From Microdochium bolleyi (taxonomy: Eukaryota > Ascomycota > Sordariomycetes > Xylariales > Microdochiaceae), in contig KQ964259.1 in assembly GCA_001566295.1 (NCBI GenBank), positions 434,001 through 498,000 of the forward strand: a stretch of DNA of 64,000 nucleotides, read 5' to 3'. Position 1 is the stretch's first letter, and every line of letters starts with the position of its first letter. Made by a program: the position numbers and the translations under genes. The notes beneath the pieces are model-generated. The model saw nothing but the letters and a program-made list of their open reading frames with translations, did no database searches and was not told where the DNA came from. Positions 31,384 to 43,326 of the stretch are shown here, piece by piece.

Positions 31384-33924
31384 TTATGCCTTTTTCTTCT
31401 TCTTATGCCAAGGCAGCCTCATCGTCCCTAACCCTGAGCTCTTAACATCATCGCCCTCATCCTCACCCGATCCCGCCCATCGTGGAGCGAAATCCCCGCT
31501 AAAACTCCAAACGGTATAGTCCTGATCATCCACAAACATCAGAGACCCCTCGTCCCCTAGGATCCTCTGGTTGCCCACTTGATAGTGCGGTGTCTGCCGC
31601 CCATCTGGCGAGCGCGCGAGCGCCTCCGCGGCAGCTGGGCAGGCCAAAGACTGAGAAGGGCTATACTTCTGGTGTGGATCGAGGACGTGGTCGATGTGTG
31701 CGAGGATGGCGTCTGATCCTGGCAGGGCAGAGTCGACAAGGGCGTGCTGGATGTCTGTGTCGGTCAGAACGGAATGAGATCGCCTCGTTATGGCTGGCTG
31801 GTTCATGCTCGAGATGTCCGTCGCCTGTCGGTTGGAAGCATTTCTATCGACTTGCGTTCCCAAGTCCAAAGCCGTCGTGGTGTAGCATGGGACCCTCGCC
31901 ACCGTCTGCGCCATGCCACCACCGCGTTCTGCGACTTCACCGTGCCGCCTTCCAGAGGTACACCTCCGCGAAGCGATAATGACGTCCCGGCCCGTCCTCC
32001 CATCGGGCGTGTAGAGCAACCCGTTCCAGATATGCCACGACTGACCCGCGAACTGCCAGGGCGGGTGGTACACGACAAAGTCGAATTTCTTTGTGTAGAT
32101 GTTGAAGCACACGGCGACCACGGTGTACGGCGCGTCTAGCTGGGTGCACTGTTGGCGGCTCATGTGATCGCCTTCGCCGGGATCATCGTTACTGTCGATG
32201 GTCGACTCCTCGGGATCGATGAGGCCACCGCCTTCCCGGTGTCGTGCCCATCTCGTCTCTTCCCCATTCAGCATCATCAGGCAGTACCCGCCGTGCGAAT
32301 CGATCTTCTCCCAGCGGAGATAGCCATGATGGTCCGGTAGATCCCGAAAGACACTCATATCCTCGTTCCGCGGGGTGTACACACCAACAACTGCCCCTGC
32401 CCGTGCTCCTCCGTCTCCATCCCCTCCAGCGTCGCCACCACCACTCTGTGACAAATCGACCTCGTACACGCGCAGCTCATACGCTGTCGAGAATGTGACC
32501 ACAAAGAACCTACTCGCAACCGCAGGATGAAGAATAAAGTCCAGCAACATCCCGTCCTCGCACAGCCTCAGCCCGATCCGGTGTGGCGGGCTCGTGGGCG
32601 GGAGCTCGACCAGCCCACTCGCCCTCACCCTCCCTCTCGCATAACACCCTTTCAGCAGCTGCATATCAACCGCCCTCCACTCCTCCCCGTACCGCCAGTA
32701 GTACACGTCACCGGTACTCTGGGCCACAGCAAGCAGCCTATCCGCCTCTACAAACACGCGCTCAATGTCCAGCGGGAACTCCGCGGTCTGGATCCGGTCC
32801 GTGCCAAAGTGCCACGCGTGCAGCAGGTTCCTCTTGCCCATGAGCAGGAGGCGGCTGCTCATGGCCGTCGTGTAGCCGGCCTGCTCCCGCCCGTGTCGCG
32901 GGAACTCGTACTTGCGCCGCTCCCCGCTGCGCAGGTCGTCCACGACGGCCAGGTAGGGGCGGGCGTAGGCCTGCGGCCACCACGCGAGGCGGGCGTTGTT
33001 GTACATCATGAAGCGGAAGTGCGTGGGCTTTGGCGGTCGTCTCCGTCGCTCTGCGGGGCTGCCCTTGTGACCAGCTCTGTCGCCGGCCTTTGAAGGACCG
33101 TCGTGACCATCGGAGTCGGACTCAGACTCGGACTCGAACGCGTCGTGCACGCCGCCTTCCTCCGCTGGCACGGCCGTGCTGACGCGGAACAGTCGCTCAT
33201 TCCTACCGAGCTTCCGCCCATAGTGGAGCGCAGCAGCGAAGTTGCCCGTCCGCCGTCTCCGAGCAGCGTGGAGAAGCCGTTGGAACTGCTCAGCCTCCCG
33301 TGATTGGCGGCCACCAGCCCCGGGACCGGAAGTGCCTGGTAGATCCTGGCCGCCATCTCTGAAACGAAGCTGTTGTCTCTTCCCCTCGGCAGACAAGGTG
33401 CTGCCCTTGCTCACTGCCTCTTGAGCGCATCGCCTTTCTATGCTAGCCTCGGTACCAGACCTCTTGCTGTCGTCGCCGCCGTCGCCGCCGCCGAGACGGA
33501 TCATCTCCACGACCCCAGGCATCCATATCCCCGCCAGCGCAGGCCATATCTCATCGCTGAGCCAGATATACCGCCACAGGCGACACGTCTGCAGCGCTGC
33601 GAGGTAGGCATCAGCTGCAGAGGATTCAGTTTCCAGGTCTTCGCCATCGCCGTCGCCATCGCGGCCGCAGACGAGCAGCAGGTAGTCGATGATCATGACA
33701 TGCAGCTCCAGCGGCAGCCTGCTGAGCAGCGGGCAGCTCGCCGCGCCGTCCACTGAACGGTAGTCGACGTCATCCTGCTGCAGAAAATCGAGCTCCCGGC
33801 CGCTCGAGCCCTCGGGGCGACTTGATGTGGCTGTGGTTGCTGATAATGTGCCGCGGCGAGGAGCAGTTGAGCGCCGGATGCGCGCCAGTAGAGCCTTCAT
33901 TTGTTCTTTGTGGCAGGTTGACAA
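31384..33924 (-). CDS. F-box domain protein
   Basis: 846 aa, single exon. The N-terminal F-box at about residues 63-110 contains LLSRLPLELHVMIIDYLLLV and then LQTCRLWRYIWLSDEIWPAL; F-boxes bind Skp1 and recruit substrates to SCF ubiquitin ligases. The remaining 700 residues have no recognisable repeat class such as WD40 or LRR, but contain several beta-rich segments with Trp-rich ends (DVYYWRYGEEWRAVD, FVVTFSTAYELRVYEVDL), which might form a degenerate propeller. Low-complexity acidic Asp/Gly/Ser tracts interrupt it. The tail is Lys-rich (HKKKKKA). The substrate is unknown. Met9 (33900) is an alternative start. Confidence 0.75.
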   Translation of the reverse strand: MSTCHKEQMKALLARIRRSTAPRRGTLSATTATSSRPEGSSGRELDFLQQDDVDYRSVDGAASCPLLSRLPLELHVMIIDYLLLVCGRDGDGDGEDLETESSAADAYLAALQTCRLWRYIWLSDEIWPALAGIWMPGVVEMIRLGGGDGGDDSKRSGTEASIERRCAQEAVSKGSTLSAEGKRQQLRFRDGGQDLPGTSGPGAGGRQSREAEQFQRLLHAARRRRTGNFAAALHYGRKLGRNERLFRVSTAVPAEEGGVHDAFESESESDSDGHDGPSKAGDRAGHKGSPAERRRRPPKPTHFRFMMYNNARLAWWPQAYARPYLAVVDDLRSGERRKYEFPRHGREQAGYTTAMSSRLLLMGKRNLLHAWHFGTDRIQTAEFPLDIERVFVEADRLLAVAQSTGDVYYWRYGEEWRAVDMQLLKGCYARGRVRASGLVELPPTSPPHRIGLRLCEDGMLLDFILHPAVASRFFVVTFSTAYELRVYEVDLSQSGGGDAGGDGDGGARAGAVVGVYTPRNEDMSVFRDLPDHHGYLRWEKIDSHGGYCLMMLNGEETRWARHREGGGLIDPEESTIDSNDDPGEGDHMSRQQCTQLDAPYTVVAVCFNIYTKKFDFVVYHPPWQFAGQSWHIWNGLLYTPDGRTGRDVIIASRRCTSGRRHGEVAERGGGMAQTVARVPCYTTTALDLGTQVDRNASNRQATDISSMNQPAITRRSHSVLTDTDIQHALVDSALPGSDAILAHIDHVLDPHQKYSPSQSLACPAAAEALARSPDGRQTPHYQVGNQRILGDEGSLMFVDDQDYTVWSFSGDFAPRWAGSGEDEGDDVKSSGLGTMRLPWHKKKKKA

Positions 33925-34559
33925 GGTTCATGGAGACGACGGCAGCATCGGGACCAGCCAGAGTATTTGCGTCTTTACATGTGCATAGCCAATCTGTTGA
34001 GCTATTGATTTAGCAACTGGTGGGTTATGCGAGGTGGAGGGAGTCGAGCAACTCAGTAGAACTAACACGGTCGGTCAGAGTTCCGAGGCTCCACCGCTGC
34101 CATGACAGGTGTCGTTCCACGAATTGCTGAGCTGGCTCGCTGTGTGCTGCATCCGGACACGCTGTGTGAACCGTGACCTCCCCTTGACTGTGACAACTGA
34201 CCGGGTATGGACTGTAGGCAATTGGAAACTTCATTGATCGCAATGCTCACAAAAGATCAGCTTAGCCACCCGGCCTGAAAGGCTGTTACAATACTAGCAT
34301 CGACATGCTGACACAAATACACAAAGCTCGCTTTAAATTGTTCATTTCTTCATTTTTGTTCGCCGTCGGCCTCCCTAGAATAGATTGGTCCCAAGGAAAA
34401 GCGCGCACCTTCGAGAGGTAGGTTTCAAGAAACACATGTTGCACAGATTGCGGTGTAGCCACCGACATCGCTCATGCCATCGGATATCACTCGTAACTCT
34501 GTATCTTTCTTCCCACATTTTTGTGTGGTGTCCGTCCGCCCTCGCAAATCCCCGTTCCT
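33925..34559. other. Intergenic, F-box gene promoter and calnexin 3' UTR
   Basis: 635 bp between two same-strand genes. Nothing else is seen. Confidence 0.45.
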
Positions 34560-36393
34560 CTACGACTGGCTCCGGGTGTTGCGCTTGGTGGCCTCCTTGG
34601 CCTTCTCGGTGCCAGTGGCGACAGCCTCGGCAGCCTTGTCCTTGGCCTCGATGGCCTTCCCCTTTGCGTCCTTGGCAGCCTTCTTGACAGGCTCAGGGGC
34701 GCTGCCGCCCATGGTGATAAGACCGAAGATAGCAATGATGGAGACGAACAGAGTACCAATGGCGGCGGGGACCTCGGGGACGAACTTGGCAGCCTGGATG
34801 GGGTCCTGCTTGGCGATGGTGAGGAAAAGGTCGAGCTTCTCACGGGCGTACAGGACAGGGTCGTCGAGGAACTTGAGGTCGGAGGGCGACTTGGGCTTGT
34901 CAGCCTCCTTGGGCTTCTCAGCGGCCTCGAGGGCCTTCTCGGCAACGATCTTCTTGTCAAAGGTCTCGGCGGCGAGGGCGGTCGCGTCCTCGATGGAGTG
35001 GCCGACGTAGATGTTGTCGAACAGGATATCGCTCTGCATGGTCCAGATCTCGAAGCCGATAGCACCCATGGGCTCAAAGTTGGCCGGGGTCTTGTCCTCG
35101 AAGTAGTCGGGGTTGGCGATCTTGGCGGGCTTCCAGACACCCTTGTAGGCCGGGTTGTCAATGAAGGGCGCGGTCCACATACCCTTGTAGTCGGGGTTCT
35201 TGATCATGGGCTTGGTCCAGGGGCCGCAGCCAGAGGCCTCGGCGCACTTGGGGTTGGCGACGGTGGGAGCGATCCAGTCGCCATCCTCCTCGTCATCCCA
35301 ATCCTCGGGCTTCTCAGCCTCGGGGTCGGGAACGGTCAGAGGCTCGTTCTCGAGCCAGTCCTCAGGGATGGTGGCCTCCTCGTCGACAATCTCGAAAGGC
35401 GCATCCTCATCCCAGTCCTCGGGCTTGGTGGCCTCGGGATCTGGGATACGGGCATCGTCAACCCAGTCCTCGGGCTTGAAGTCCTTGGGGTCGTCGATCT
35501 CCGCCTCGGGGTTGACGGAAGGAGCGAAGTCCTCGAGAAGCGAGCCCTCGCGGACTGTCTCGTGGTTCTTCTGGATGGAGAAGGTGTTGTCGGGGTTGAC
35601 AATCAGAGTGTAGAGCTCGGTCGTCTTGACGATGTTGGCCGAGGGAGGTGTCTTGAGGTGCTTCTCCTCGTACTCGCCCGTCTTGGGGTTCTTGTGGTTG
35701 AAGATGAAGTGAACCTTGTTGTTGTGGCCGCACTTGTCGGGACCAAACATGATCACGTAGGGAGTGGTGTTGGCGAACTCCTCCTGGTGGAGACCCTCGT
35801 TCTCACGGAGAAGCTTCAGGTAGGCACCACCGCACTCAAGGCCCTCTGTTGTTACACAAACGTCAGTCAGCTGTCAAGACAGCGAGAAGAGTCGCGGATG
35901 GAGGTCGGCTTACTCTGCAACTTGACCTCGTACTGGACAACCAGGGGCTTGCCCTTGGGGTCGATGACGTTGGGGAACTTGGCCGAGATGGCGTGGTGAG
36001 CGGCGGGGTTCTTGACAACGAGCCCCTTCTCGCCGGTCATGCCCTTAAGGACGGTGGGCTCCTCGACGGCCCACTCGCCGACGTACGCCCACTCCTCGGA
36101 GTCGGCATCACCGGTTGTGTCCTTCTTGGCGTGAGAAGGCTGCCATCTGGTCTCCCAGTCGTCTGTGAATTGTTCGAGGAAGGCGCCCTTGATGCTGGTA
36201 GGCTGTGGTGGAGGGCATGAGGATTAGCTTGCTGCTCCGTCACGGGTGGCGAGGCCGATTGCGGTTGTTCTCTACTTACAGTGAAGGAGGGAAGGGAGAC
36301 GGCGGGCGAGGCCTTCTTGGCAGCGTCCTCGTCAGCGAGCGCGCCGCTGGTGAAGGCCAGAATGGCCGCGGCAATGGCCGAGTTGATCTTCAT
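34560..36393 (-). CDS. CNX1: Calnexin, ER lectin chaperone
   Basis: 562 aa from exons 36393-36280, 36202-35914 and 35845-34560; introns are 36203-36279 and 35846-35913. ER membrane chaperone that holds monoglucosylated glycoproteins during folding. The signal peptide is residues 1-20 (MKINSAIAAAILAFTSGALA). The lectin domain includes DDWETRWQPSHAKKD, GLECGGAYLKLL and YVIMFGPDKCG, with the Cys pair bridging the sugar site. The P-domain arm carries tandem PDPEATKPEDWDEDAP-type and MWTAPFIDNPAYKGVWKP-type repeats. One transmembrane helix lies near the end (GTLFVSIIAIFGLITMGG), followed by a Lys/Ala-rich cytosolic tail. Length and order match fungal calnexins. With ALG9 and EMC5 it is one of three ER-biogenesis genes in the window. 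Confidence 0.97.
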
Positions 36394-37879
36394 GGTGAAG
36401 GACTCTGGAATGGAACACTGTAGAGATAGATGCCAATGATTAGAAAGACGATGCGAGCGATTGTGAGCCAGCTGTGAAGCTTCCCCACGTGTCCGGAACG
36501 GACGGAGTTGCAGCAGCTGCTCGTGATGGGGTTGGCAGGAATGGGAAGTACTCACAGTACAATTGAATGAAGGCTAGCAGACAAGAGGCGGGAGAGTACA
36601 AGAGACGATGCTGCGACAGAGGACAGCTGTGAGGTGGAAGAAGACAGAACGTGGAGAGGGAGGAAGAGGATACGCCAGTGGAGGACGTTGCAGCGCGAGT
36701 TGGGCAGGCGACAACCAGACGCAGCGGGTGAATTTATCAGGGCGGGTCCGTTGCGAATTGGGGGACGTGTCCTTTCTGCGGGCTGCACTGGTCAACCCCA
36801 ACTTGCAGCGCTACAGCAACCACCCGCACGGCGGCGGCGTAGGGCCCCAGCACAGCCGGGCCTGGGTGAACCTGGGGCCGGCAGCAGGGGCCGTCCGTCG
36901 CGCCCATCTCCACCTTCCCTGTTGACACAGCCCGTGGACGATTCTCGAACTGAGGAGCGGCGATGTGGCCTTCGAGTCAGCATTGCGCCAGAGGCACGCT
37001 CGGTCTGCCAAGAACCACACAAGTCCGTCACAGCCTGTCGCAGGACGACTCGATCCTGAAGGCTGGCGACACGGACGTAAATAGACATCGAGCCCACAGT
37101 CTTAGCAAACATGTGGTTCGAAAGTCCGACGCAAGGATGCACATGCTGTGCTTATCACCAAGGACCCTGAATCTCTGGTCGAGACACGACACATTCCACG
37201 GTCCCTCAGCCCGGCAGTCCGTCGTCTTCGGCGTCGCTACCGCTCCCTTTCAGGCTCCAGGGCCAAGAAACCCTTGGTACAGGAGACAGCGACGGCCATG
37301 TCGCGGTTCCGTGCCCACGCCACGTGTGCCTCCAGCATACTGGTCATTGCCGCATAAGAGCAATTGACTGAGCGACTCCGGCCGCATCGTGCCATGTAGC
37401 GCATCCAGCTTACCCAGACGTCATGCTCGCCCGCACTCTGGCAGCATGTGACAGCAGCCAATGGCGAGCTTGGTCGATGGCCCTGTGCAAGCTCGAGAGA
37501 ACGTGCTCAGCATTGTCCAATCACGGTCCCCGTCCCCCTCGAGCTAGCAAGATCCCCGTCGTCAAAGTCCACGAGCCCCGCTATCGCGTTGCCCAACACT
37601 CGACGACAGCTTCGAAAACGGGACTGTCCGTCGTCCCTTTTGACACTCCCTCGGTTCCAAGGACCCCAAGATTTTCCTCTGCTGCATGGCCCGGCAACTC
37701 CGCCAGAATCAAGCTTTACAGAACCTCGTCAACGTCCCGCACGACACTCTCCGCCCGAGCCTCGCGAGCAACCTTTTCCAGGCACGACGTCATTTTGCGA
37801 TTGCGACGGCTCACATTCCCATCCAACCTTTCCACCTCGAGTCTTTGTGCTTCCACGACGAGTGGAGCAAAGTTCCAAA
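36394..37879. other. Divergent promoter region; possible calnexin 5' UTR intron
   Basis: 1.5 kb between the calnexin and MDE1 starts. On the minus strand a GTGAGT donor at 36555 and a CTACAG acceptor ending at 36418 frame a plausible 138-nt intron in the calnexin leader. The MDE1 side is pyrimidine-rich. No other gene is supported. Confidence 0.4.
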
Positions 37880-38872
37880 ATGACTGACCAGTCATCGGCA
37901 GATGGGAACCACCATCTGGTTAAGTCGGACGACCCCGAGCACCCGGCCAACCTCATCCCTTCGCTCTGCGCAAAGTTCTGGAACCTGGGCTGGGTCACCG
38001 GCACCGGTGGTGGCTGCTCCATCCGCAACGAGTAAGTTGACCCAATGCCCGACCTCGAATCCGAACCGAGGGCAAGCTCATATGCCTGCCTGCTGCCATC
38101 GCCGTCCCCGCTGGCTAAACCACGCCTCCTATCGCCTCCCCCCAGTGACCTCGTCTACCTCGCGCCCTCGGGCGTCCAGAAGGAGCTCATGAAGCCCAGC
38201 GACATCTACGTGCTCTCCCTCGCCGCTCAGACCGACTTCAAGAACCGCACCTACCTGCGCTCCCCGCCGATCTACAAGCCTTCGCAGTGCACCCCACTGT
38301 TCCTCGCGGCATTCACCAGGCGCGGCGCGGGCTGCTGCATACACACGCACTCGCAGTGGGCCGTGCTCGTCACACTGCTCCTCGAGACGGGCGCCCACGC
38401 CGCAGTCAGCGGCAACAAGACGCACCCGCGGCTCTTCGAGATCAACAACATCGAGCAGATCAAGGGCTTCGGCAAGGGCCACGGGAAGCAGGGGAACCTC
38501 GGGTACCACGACACCCTACGGATCCCCGTCATCGAGAACACGGCGCACGAGGAGGATCTGACCGAGTACCTCGAGGCCGCGATGGACGAGTACCCGGACA
38601 CCTACGCGGTGCTGGTGCGGCGGCACGGCGTGTACGTCTGGGGCGACAACGTGCACAAGGCGAAGACCATGTGCGAGAGGTAAGTGCCCGGTGGTGGTGG
38701 TGTTTGTTCCCTTGCTTGAGAGGGCTGTGAGCACCGTTCCAAAGCTGACATGTGTGACAATTCCCCATGTAACAGTCTCGACTACCTCTTCCAGCTCGCC
38801 GTCGAGATGCACAAAATGGGCATTCCCTGGATCAGCGACATCGCCGAGACCCTCCCGACATCGAGGTCATGA
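37880..38872 (+). CDS. MDE1: Methylthioribulose-1-phosphate dehydratase
   Basis: 260 aa from exons 37880-38031, 38146-38679 and 38776-38872; introns 38032-38145 and 38680-38775 both have GTAAGT donors. Class II aldolase-fold zinc enzyme of the methionine salvage pathway, which dehydrates 5-methylthioribulose-1-phosphate. Visible marks are GWVTGTGGGCSIRN near the start, DLVYLAPSGVQKELM, the zinc-binding CIHTHSQWAV, and RRHGVYVWGDNVHKAKTMCE with a further metal His. NLIPSLCAKFWNLGWVTGTG is typical of fungal and animal MtnB rather than fuculose aldolases. The protein ends shortly after MGIPWISD, as family members do. The ATG at 37880 is in good context (CCAAAATGACT). Confidence 0.93.
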
Positions 38873-39425
38873 AAGGCTACGATATCTAGTGATCGGGACA
38901 GAACAACAACAAAAACAACAACCTAGAGAACGATACGAGAACATCATGACGAGCGGCATTGATGAGTGGCCATCAGGGCTCATAGTAGAACGACTTCAGA
39001 GGATGCGTTTTGATTCTTGCAACACTCTGACTTGTTTCGACTGCAAAAGATACAAGGGAATGGCAATGATAAGAACCACATCCCGTCCCCGCCGACTAGT
39101 CGATCAGTTTGTCCGGAACAGATGATGATTCAATTCATATAGTCCAGGAGCACGCATCATCACGGTGGTACATGATCGAAACATGGCGAGCAAAGCAAGT
39201 GGTATTTAAGATGTCTAGAGTATCCTAAAAAGCTTGTCATGTGATAGATAAAGCCTGGCTGAGGCCTGGCTCTGCTCTTCTCCAATACCTCTCCAAAACG
39301 GCAGAATCTAGCGTCCTTGGTCACGATCACAGGGACCGCATGCCACTAATTATGCATACTGCGCCCCCGTGATTCACGCCAAGGTGGAAATCAGATGTTT
39401 CCAGGTCGCCCGCTCATCCAAGAGC
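38873..39425. other. Convergent 3' region
   Basis: 553 bp between the convergent MDE1 and Cys-rich protein genes. Nothing is seen besides presumed 3' ends. Confidence 0.45.
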
Positions 39426-40105
39426 TTAGAGAGCAAAGAGGGCAGCGACGAGGCCGAAGACACCGGCGCCAGTGCCGACGGTGACCATACCAGCAGCGTT
39501 GGCGGGAGCAGTGGGGCTGCTGCTGCTGCCAGACTGGCCGGGCTTGGTGGGGGTAGGGGTCGAGACGCTGACCATGGTCGAGCCGTTGGAGACGATGGTC
39601 GAGGTGACGGGCTGGACAGTAGCGGAGGCCGAGCCGGAGCCGGAGCCAGAGCCGTTGCCGGCAGCGCCGGTAGCGTTGGGGGTGCCGGTGCTGGCGTAGT
39701 AGTGGTTCTTGATGCACTCAGCGACACACTCGCCCCAGGCAACGTTCTGCTCGGCGCTGCCGTTGCCCTGGTTGCACTTGGCGGCGCACTGGGTAGTGGC
39801 GTTGGCGCTGTCGTCGTTGGGAGAGGGGACAGCAACGCAGTTGGCGCGGCACTTGGTGTCGGCGGGGTCGCCTGTGATACTGAGTTAGTACTTGGCGAGT
39901 ATAGTATACACGACGAGAGCGCGGCTCATGGGCACGGTGTGTACGTACACTTGTCCAGGCACTGAGTGATCAGGCTGACGACGGAGGACTGAGCAGGGGC
40001 ACTGCTGCCAGTGCTGGTGGCAGTCTGCTGGACAGTGCCGGAGGTGCTCTGGGCGTGGGCGACGGCGGCAACGGCGCCAGCAATGAGGAAGGAGGTGAAA
40101 CGCAT
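39426..40105 (-). CDS. Secreted Cys-rich protein, GPI-anchor candidate
   Basis: 200 aa from exons 40105-39949 and 39871-39426; intron 39872-39948 (GTACGT donor, TACTAAC branch, CACAG acceptor). The N-terminal signal peptide MRFTSFLIAGAVAAVAHA is clear. The mature part has four CX3C pairs in a row (CLDKC, CRANC, CAAKC, CVAEC) plus N-glycosylation sequons. A Ser/Thr/Gly-rich stalk follows. The C-terminal hydrophobic tail (GVFGLVAALFAL) after small residues (TAPANAAG) suggests GPI attachment. It is probably a cell-wall or plasma-membrane surface protein; I do not recognise a named domain. Both exons were read in a frame distinct from the longer overlapping frame on the same strand. Confidence 0.78.
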
Positions 40106-43100
40106 CTTGGCTGATTATTTGGTCGCGGAGTGAATGGCTGGTATTAAGATATTATCGGGATAAGGTCGAGACGACGAAGCGAACGTATGTTGTGTATAAG
40201 CGACAGTGGGTGATGCTGGTTGGAATGAAGCAGGTCAGGACGAGGCAGCAAAAACAAGGGGAGCGGGCGAAGCATCTCTAATAAAGCCCGTCCAAGAACT
40301 CACAGCCGGGGGAGACGTCAAAGCAGGGAAAGGAAATTTGGGTCTTGGTGGCCTGGTCCGGGCGGCCGCGCACAGGCTAGCGTTGGTCAACAAGCCTCAG
40401 CGGCTTGGCCATTGGACGTTCCCCGGCATGAGACAAAAGCACATGTTGGCCTGGTTGCTTCTGCCCGCCCATGAACAATCGTCGGAGCGTGCCAGGGATC
40501 CGCATCGCGTAGGGTACTCCATCGCGCGCCTCGTGTGCCGGTTTCCTGCGGGTTGAGGTGTGGGTGGGCCCGTGTGGTGCTCGGGCTGGGACGGACTACG
40601 GAGCCCCGTACCTGACGCACTAATAACAGGTTCTGAGGCTTTGCAAGAGAGTCGCAAACCTTGACTGGGCTCATGCTCCGCAAACTGTACTCCGTCCGCA
40701 GTACAGAGTACCAAGAAAGCGATGAATCGAGGACACAATGCCGAGTATGCAGGCCCAAGGGGTAGCGCGAGTCCAGTGCTGAACCCTGCCCGCTGGCTAC
40801 GACTCTCGAGATGAAGACCACGGGGCTTCCCGAGACCTCCAGCCAAGGACAGCCGATTGTGCTACAGGCCTGGTCTCTGCCGTGTCGTGCGTGCTGAGGC
40901 AGCTTCTGAGATGTGTAGACATCCGATTGTCAGGCGGCAAATCACGGCGCCACGCGTGTTCGTGGATTGCCAGAGAACGAGCTAGCGAGCTCGACGAGCT
41001 GGATCGGCTCTACTGGTCCCTGGGGCCTGAGACAGGGGCTTGGCTGCAATCCTTGCACTCAGGCACAGTGGCTTGTTTACCCCAGGCTCCATTTTAAGAT
41101 TGCGAAAGGCGATCCCCCGTCGCATTATGATGCTCTGCTTGGCCTCTTTCACCAACTGTTCATGTCTGCGATGAGCAACCAGGTCGTCACGGCTGTCACG
41201 TTGTCAGCCACCCCAAGACCATGCATAGTGGAGGCGAGCAGTCGCAGTTGACCAGGGAATTGTGTGCACGAGTATGATGAAAAGGAAGATTGTCGAAGAA
41301 TGGACTTGAGCTGGGTAATGGGTCATATTGGGCGCAAGCTGACTCGACAAGTCTCGTGCCTGTACCTTTGTACGGCTCATGGCCGTTCATGGCGCGACAG
41401 CTGTCGTCCTGTCGTTACCCGCTCACTGCATGAACAATTTGCCTTGTGATGTGTTCATGGGCGGGCCAGTGCCAGGGAGTCAGTATTATTCTTAGCGCCC
41501 GGGTTAAGACGAGGGATACTGCGGAAAGGCGTGGGAACGTGCGGCGTCCCATCCGCCGCATGGAGCCGATGACGATATGTTCGGCAGTCTACCAGGCCAC
41601 GGCCATGCCGGTGGGCCGCCGGGGTGGCTTTGGCTCGCACAATGGGTTGCTCCTTCAGGTACCGGCCGACTCCGTGTACGATGTGGTAGTCCGCTGGCCA
41701 GGTCGAAAGCCTGCAAGTACGGAACATCGGGATGCTGATGTGGATTTGTATACATAAACTGCAACCAAGCGCTTGACACGTCGGTCCGGATTTCGATGTC
41801 CTCAACTAGTTAGCACTGTGAGCGGCTCAACATGGGCTGAAGAAACGGCGGGCTTGTGGCAGGGAAACAAGTGTGCCATGGCCGACATTGACGCAGGACG
41901 GAGGGAGGTACAAGGTCTCGGCATCGCTGTCTGGCTGAGGAAACAAGACTATGATTCGATGTGATTCTGTATTTTGCGTTGCGTGTGTATGAATCTGGAC
42001 ATCTGTCTGGTCCTTCCGCTCTTTCCGGTCTATCGAGCACGAGGAAGGACCTCGAGGTCGTGTGACGAGTTTGGCCAACACGGCATGGCGACCTCGAGCA
42101 CATTCGATTGCATTCGGTGCAACTCTGTCCCTGCGAGACAGCCTGATCTGCGGAGTAGAGCGGCGAGAATAGCGAGGATGGTTTGGCTGTGAGGGTGGTG
42201 AGGAGCCAGGACACCCTTCTGGAGCTGAATACGAGGCGGGCTGGGCCACTTGCATCGGCCCACATGTCGTGCACAGCGGAGTGCCTTCCTTTCGTAGGGG
42301 CCCCCCAAGTGGCAAACGGCACGTCGGCAAAGGGATCTTTGATTTCGGTGTTCGAGGTCTGCACAGATCATAGCAATCTGCACGACATCTGCTTGGGCAG
42401 CGTCAACACGAGATACCAAGCAATCCAAACGTTTCTGAACGCGTGTATGGATGCGACTGTTTGACGTCCCACTGAACGCGAACTCTACTTCTAAAGTACC
42501 CTTCATATTTTGCTGCTGCTTGCATTGGCCAGCAGGCCTCCAATGTCCATTTCGAGCCTGGCCGCAAAACACAACTTGCATCGACATGCTCACAAATCGT
42601 AACGACAAAGTTGATTCGGAATTTACTGGGCATGACTGCCACTTTTTCACCGCTTGCCCTCACGGTAGCACCGAGTTGAGCTTCCAGGACCTGTGCTTGC
42701 ATGTAGCAAGAAAGCCTTCTGGGCCGAGTCGTGCAACGTAGCACGATTAATGCCGCACAAGCTCATCGAACCTCGTGCGACGAGAACTTACCCAAGTACA
42801 GTTGATTATATAGAGTCTCGGAATTCTCTGACATAATCCCGCGCTGGATCTAGGTATAAATACTTAACCCCATACGACGCGGGCTAGGGAGTCCAACTCG
42901 TGGACCAGTCACAATGACTCTGGGCTCAATCTCGTGCAGCCGCACAGAGGCTTTGCCAACTCAAATAGTATTTCCACGAGAGTCTTTGTAAGGAAACACA
43001 CAGCCTATAGGCCAGGCGTCCTCGGCAGTCCAAGGACTTCACAGCGATTCCTGCCCACGAGAAGTCAAGTTCCCAGTTTTGCAACTGCTGGTCATTTGCA

Positions 43101-43326
43101 TCTACCTAGAGTGCAGGCGTCTGCACATTGCCAAAGTGCGCCTATCGTGATGGTCCTGGTGCAACTTCGGTTGCCGAATCACAACCTCGTCGATGGCGCT
43201 TTCGTTCCGTTCCTGATCACATTTCTCATTACCCCATGTTTCTCATGAGTTGCTCATTCCAAAGTCCAAAAAGAAAGGCTGGTGCCCGCCACCGTGCCAT
43301 GGTTGTACGCAGCGATGAAGGACGGC
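40106..43326. other. Long intergenic region, no gene recognised
   Basis: 3.2 kb. The left end holds the promoter of the Cys-rich protein (TATA-like CTTATACA near 40190 on the minus strand). A TATAAATA at 42855 precedes a short frame. Open frames of up to 206 codons (for example 41810-42364 and 42030-42650, both minus) overlap each other and resemble no family. Confidence 0.4.

Noticed and set aside
34521..35999. 492-codon open frame on the plus strand
   Set aside because: Antisense to calnexin and a mirror of its repeated P-domain codons.
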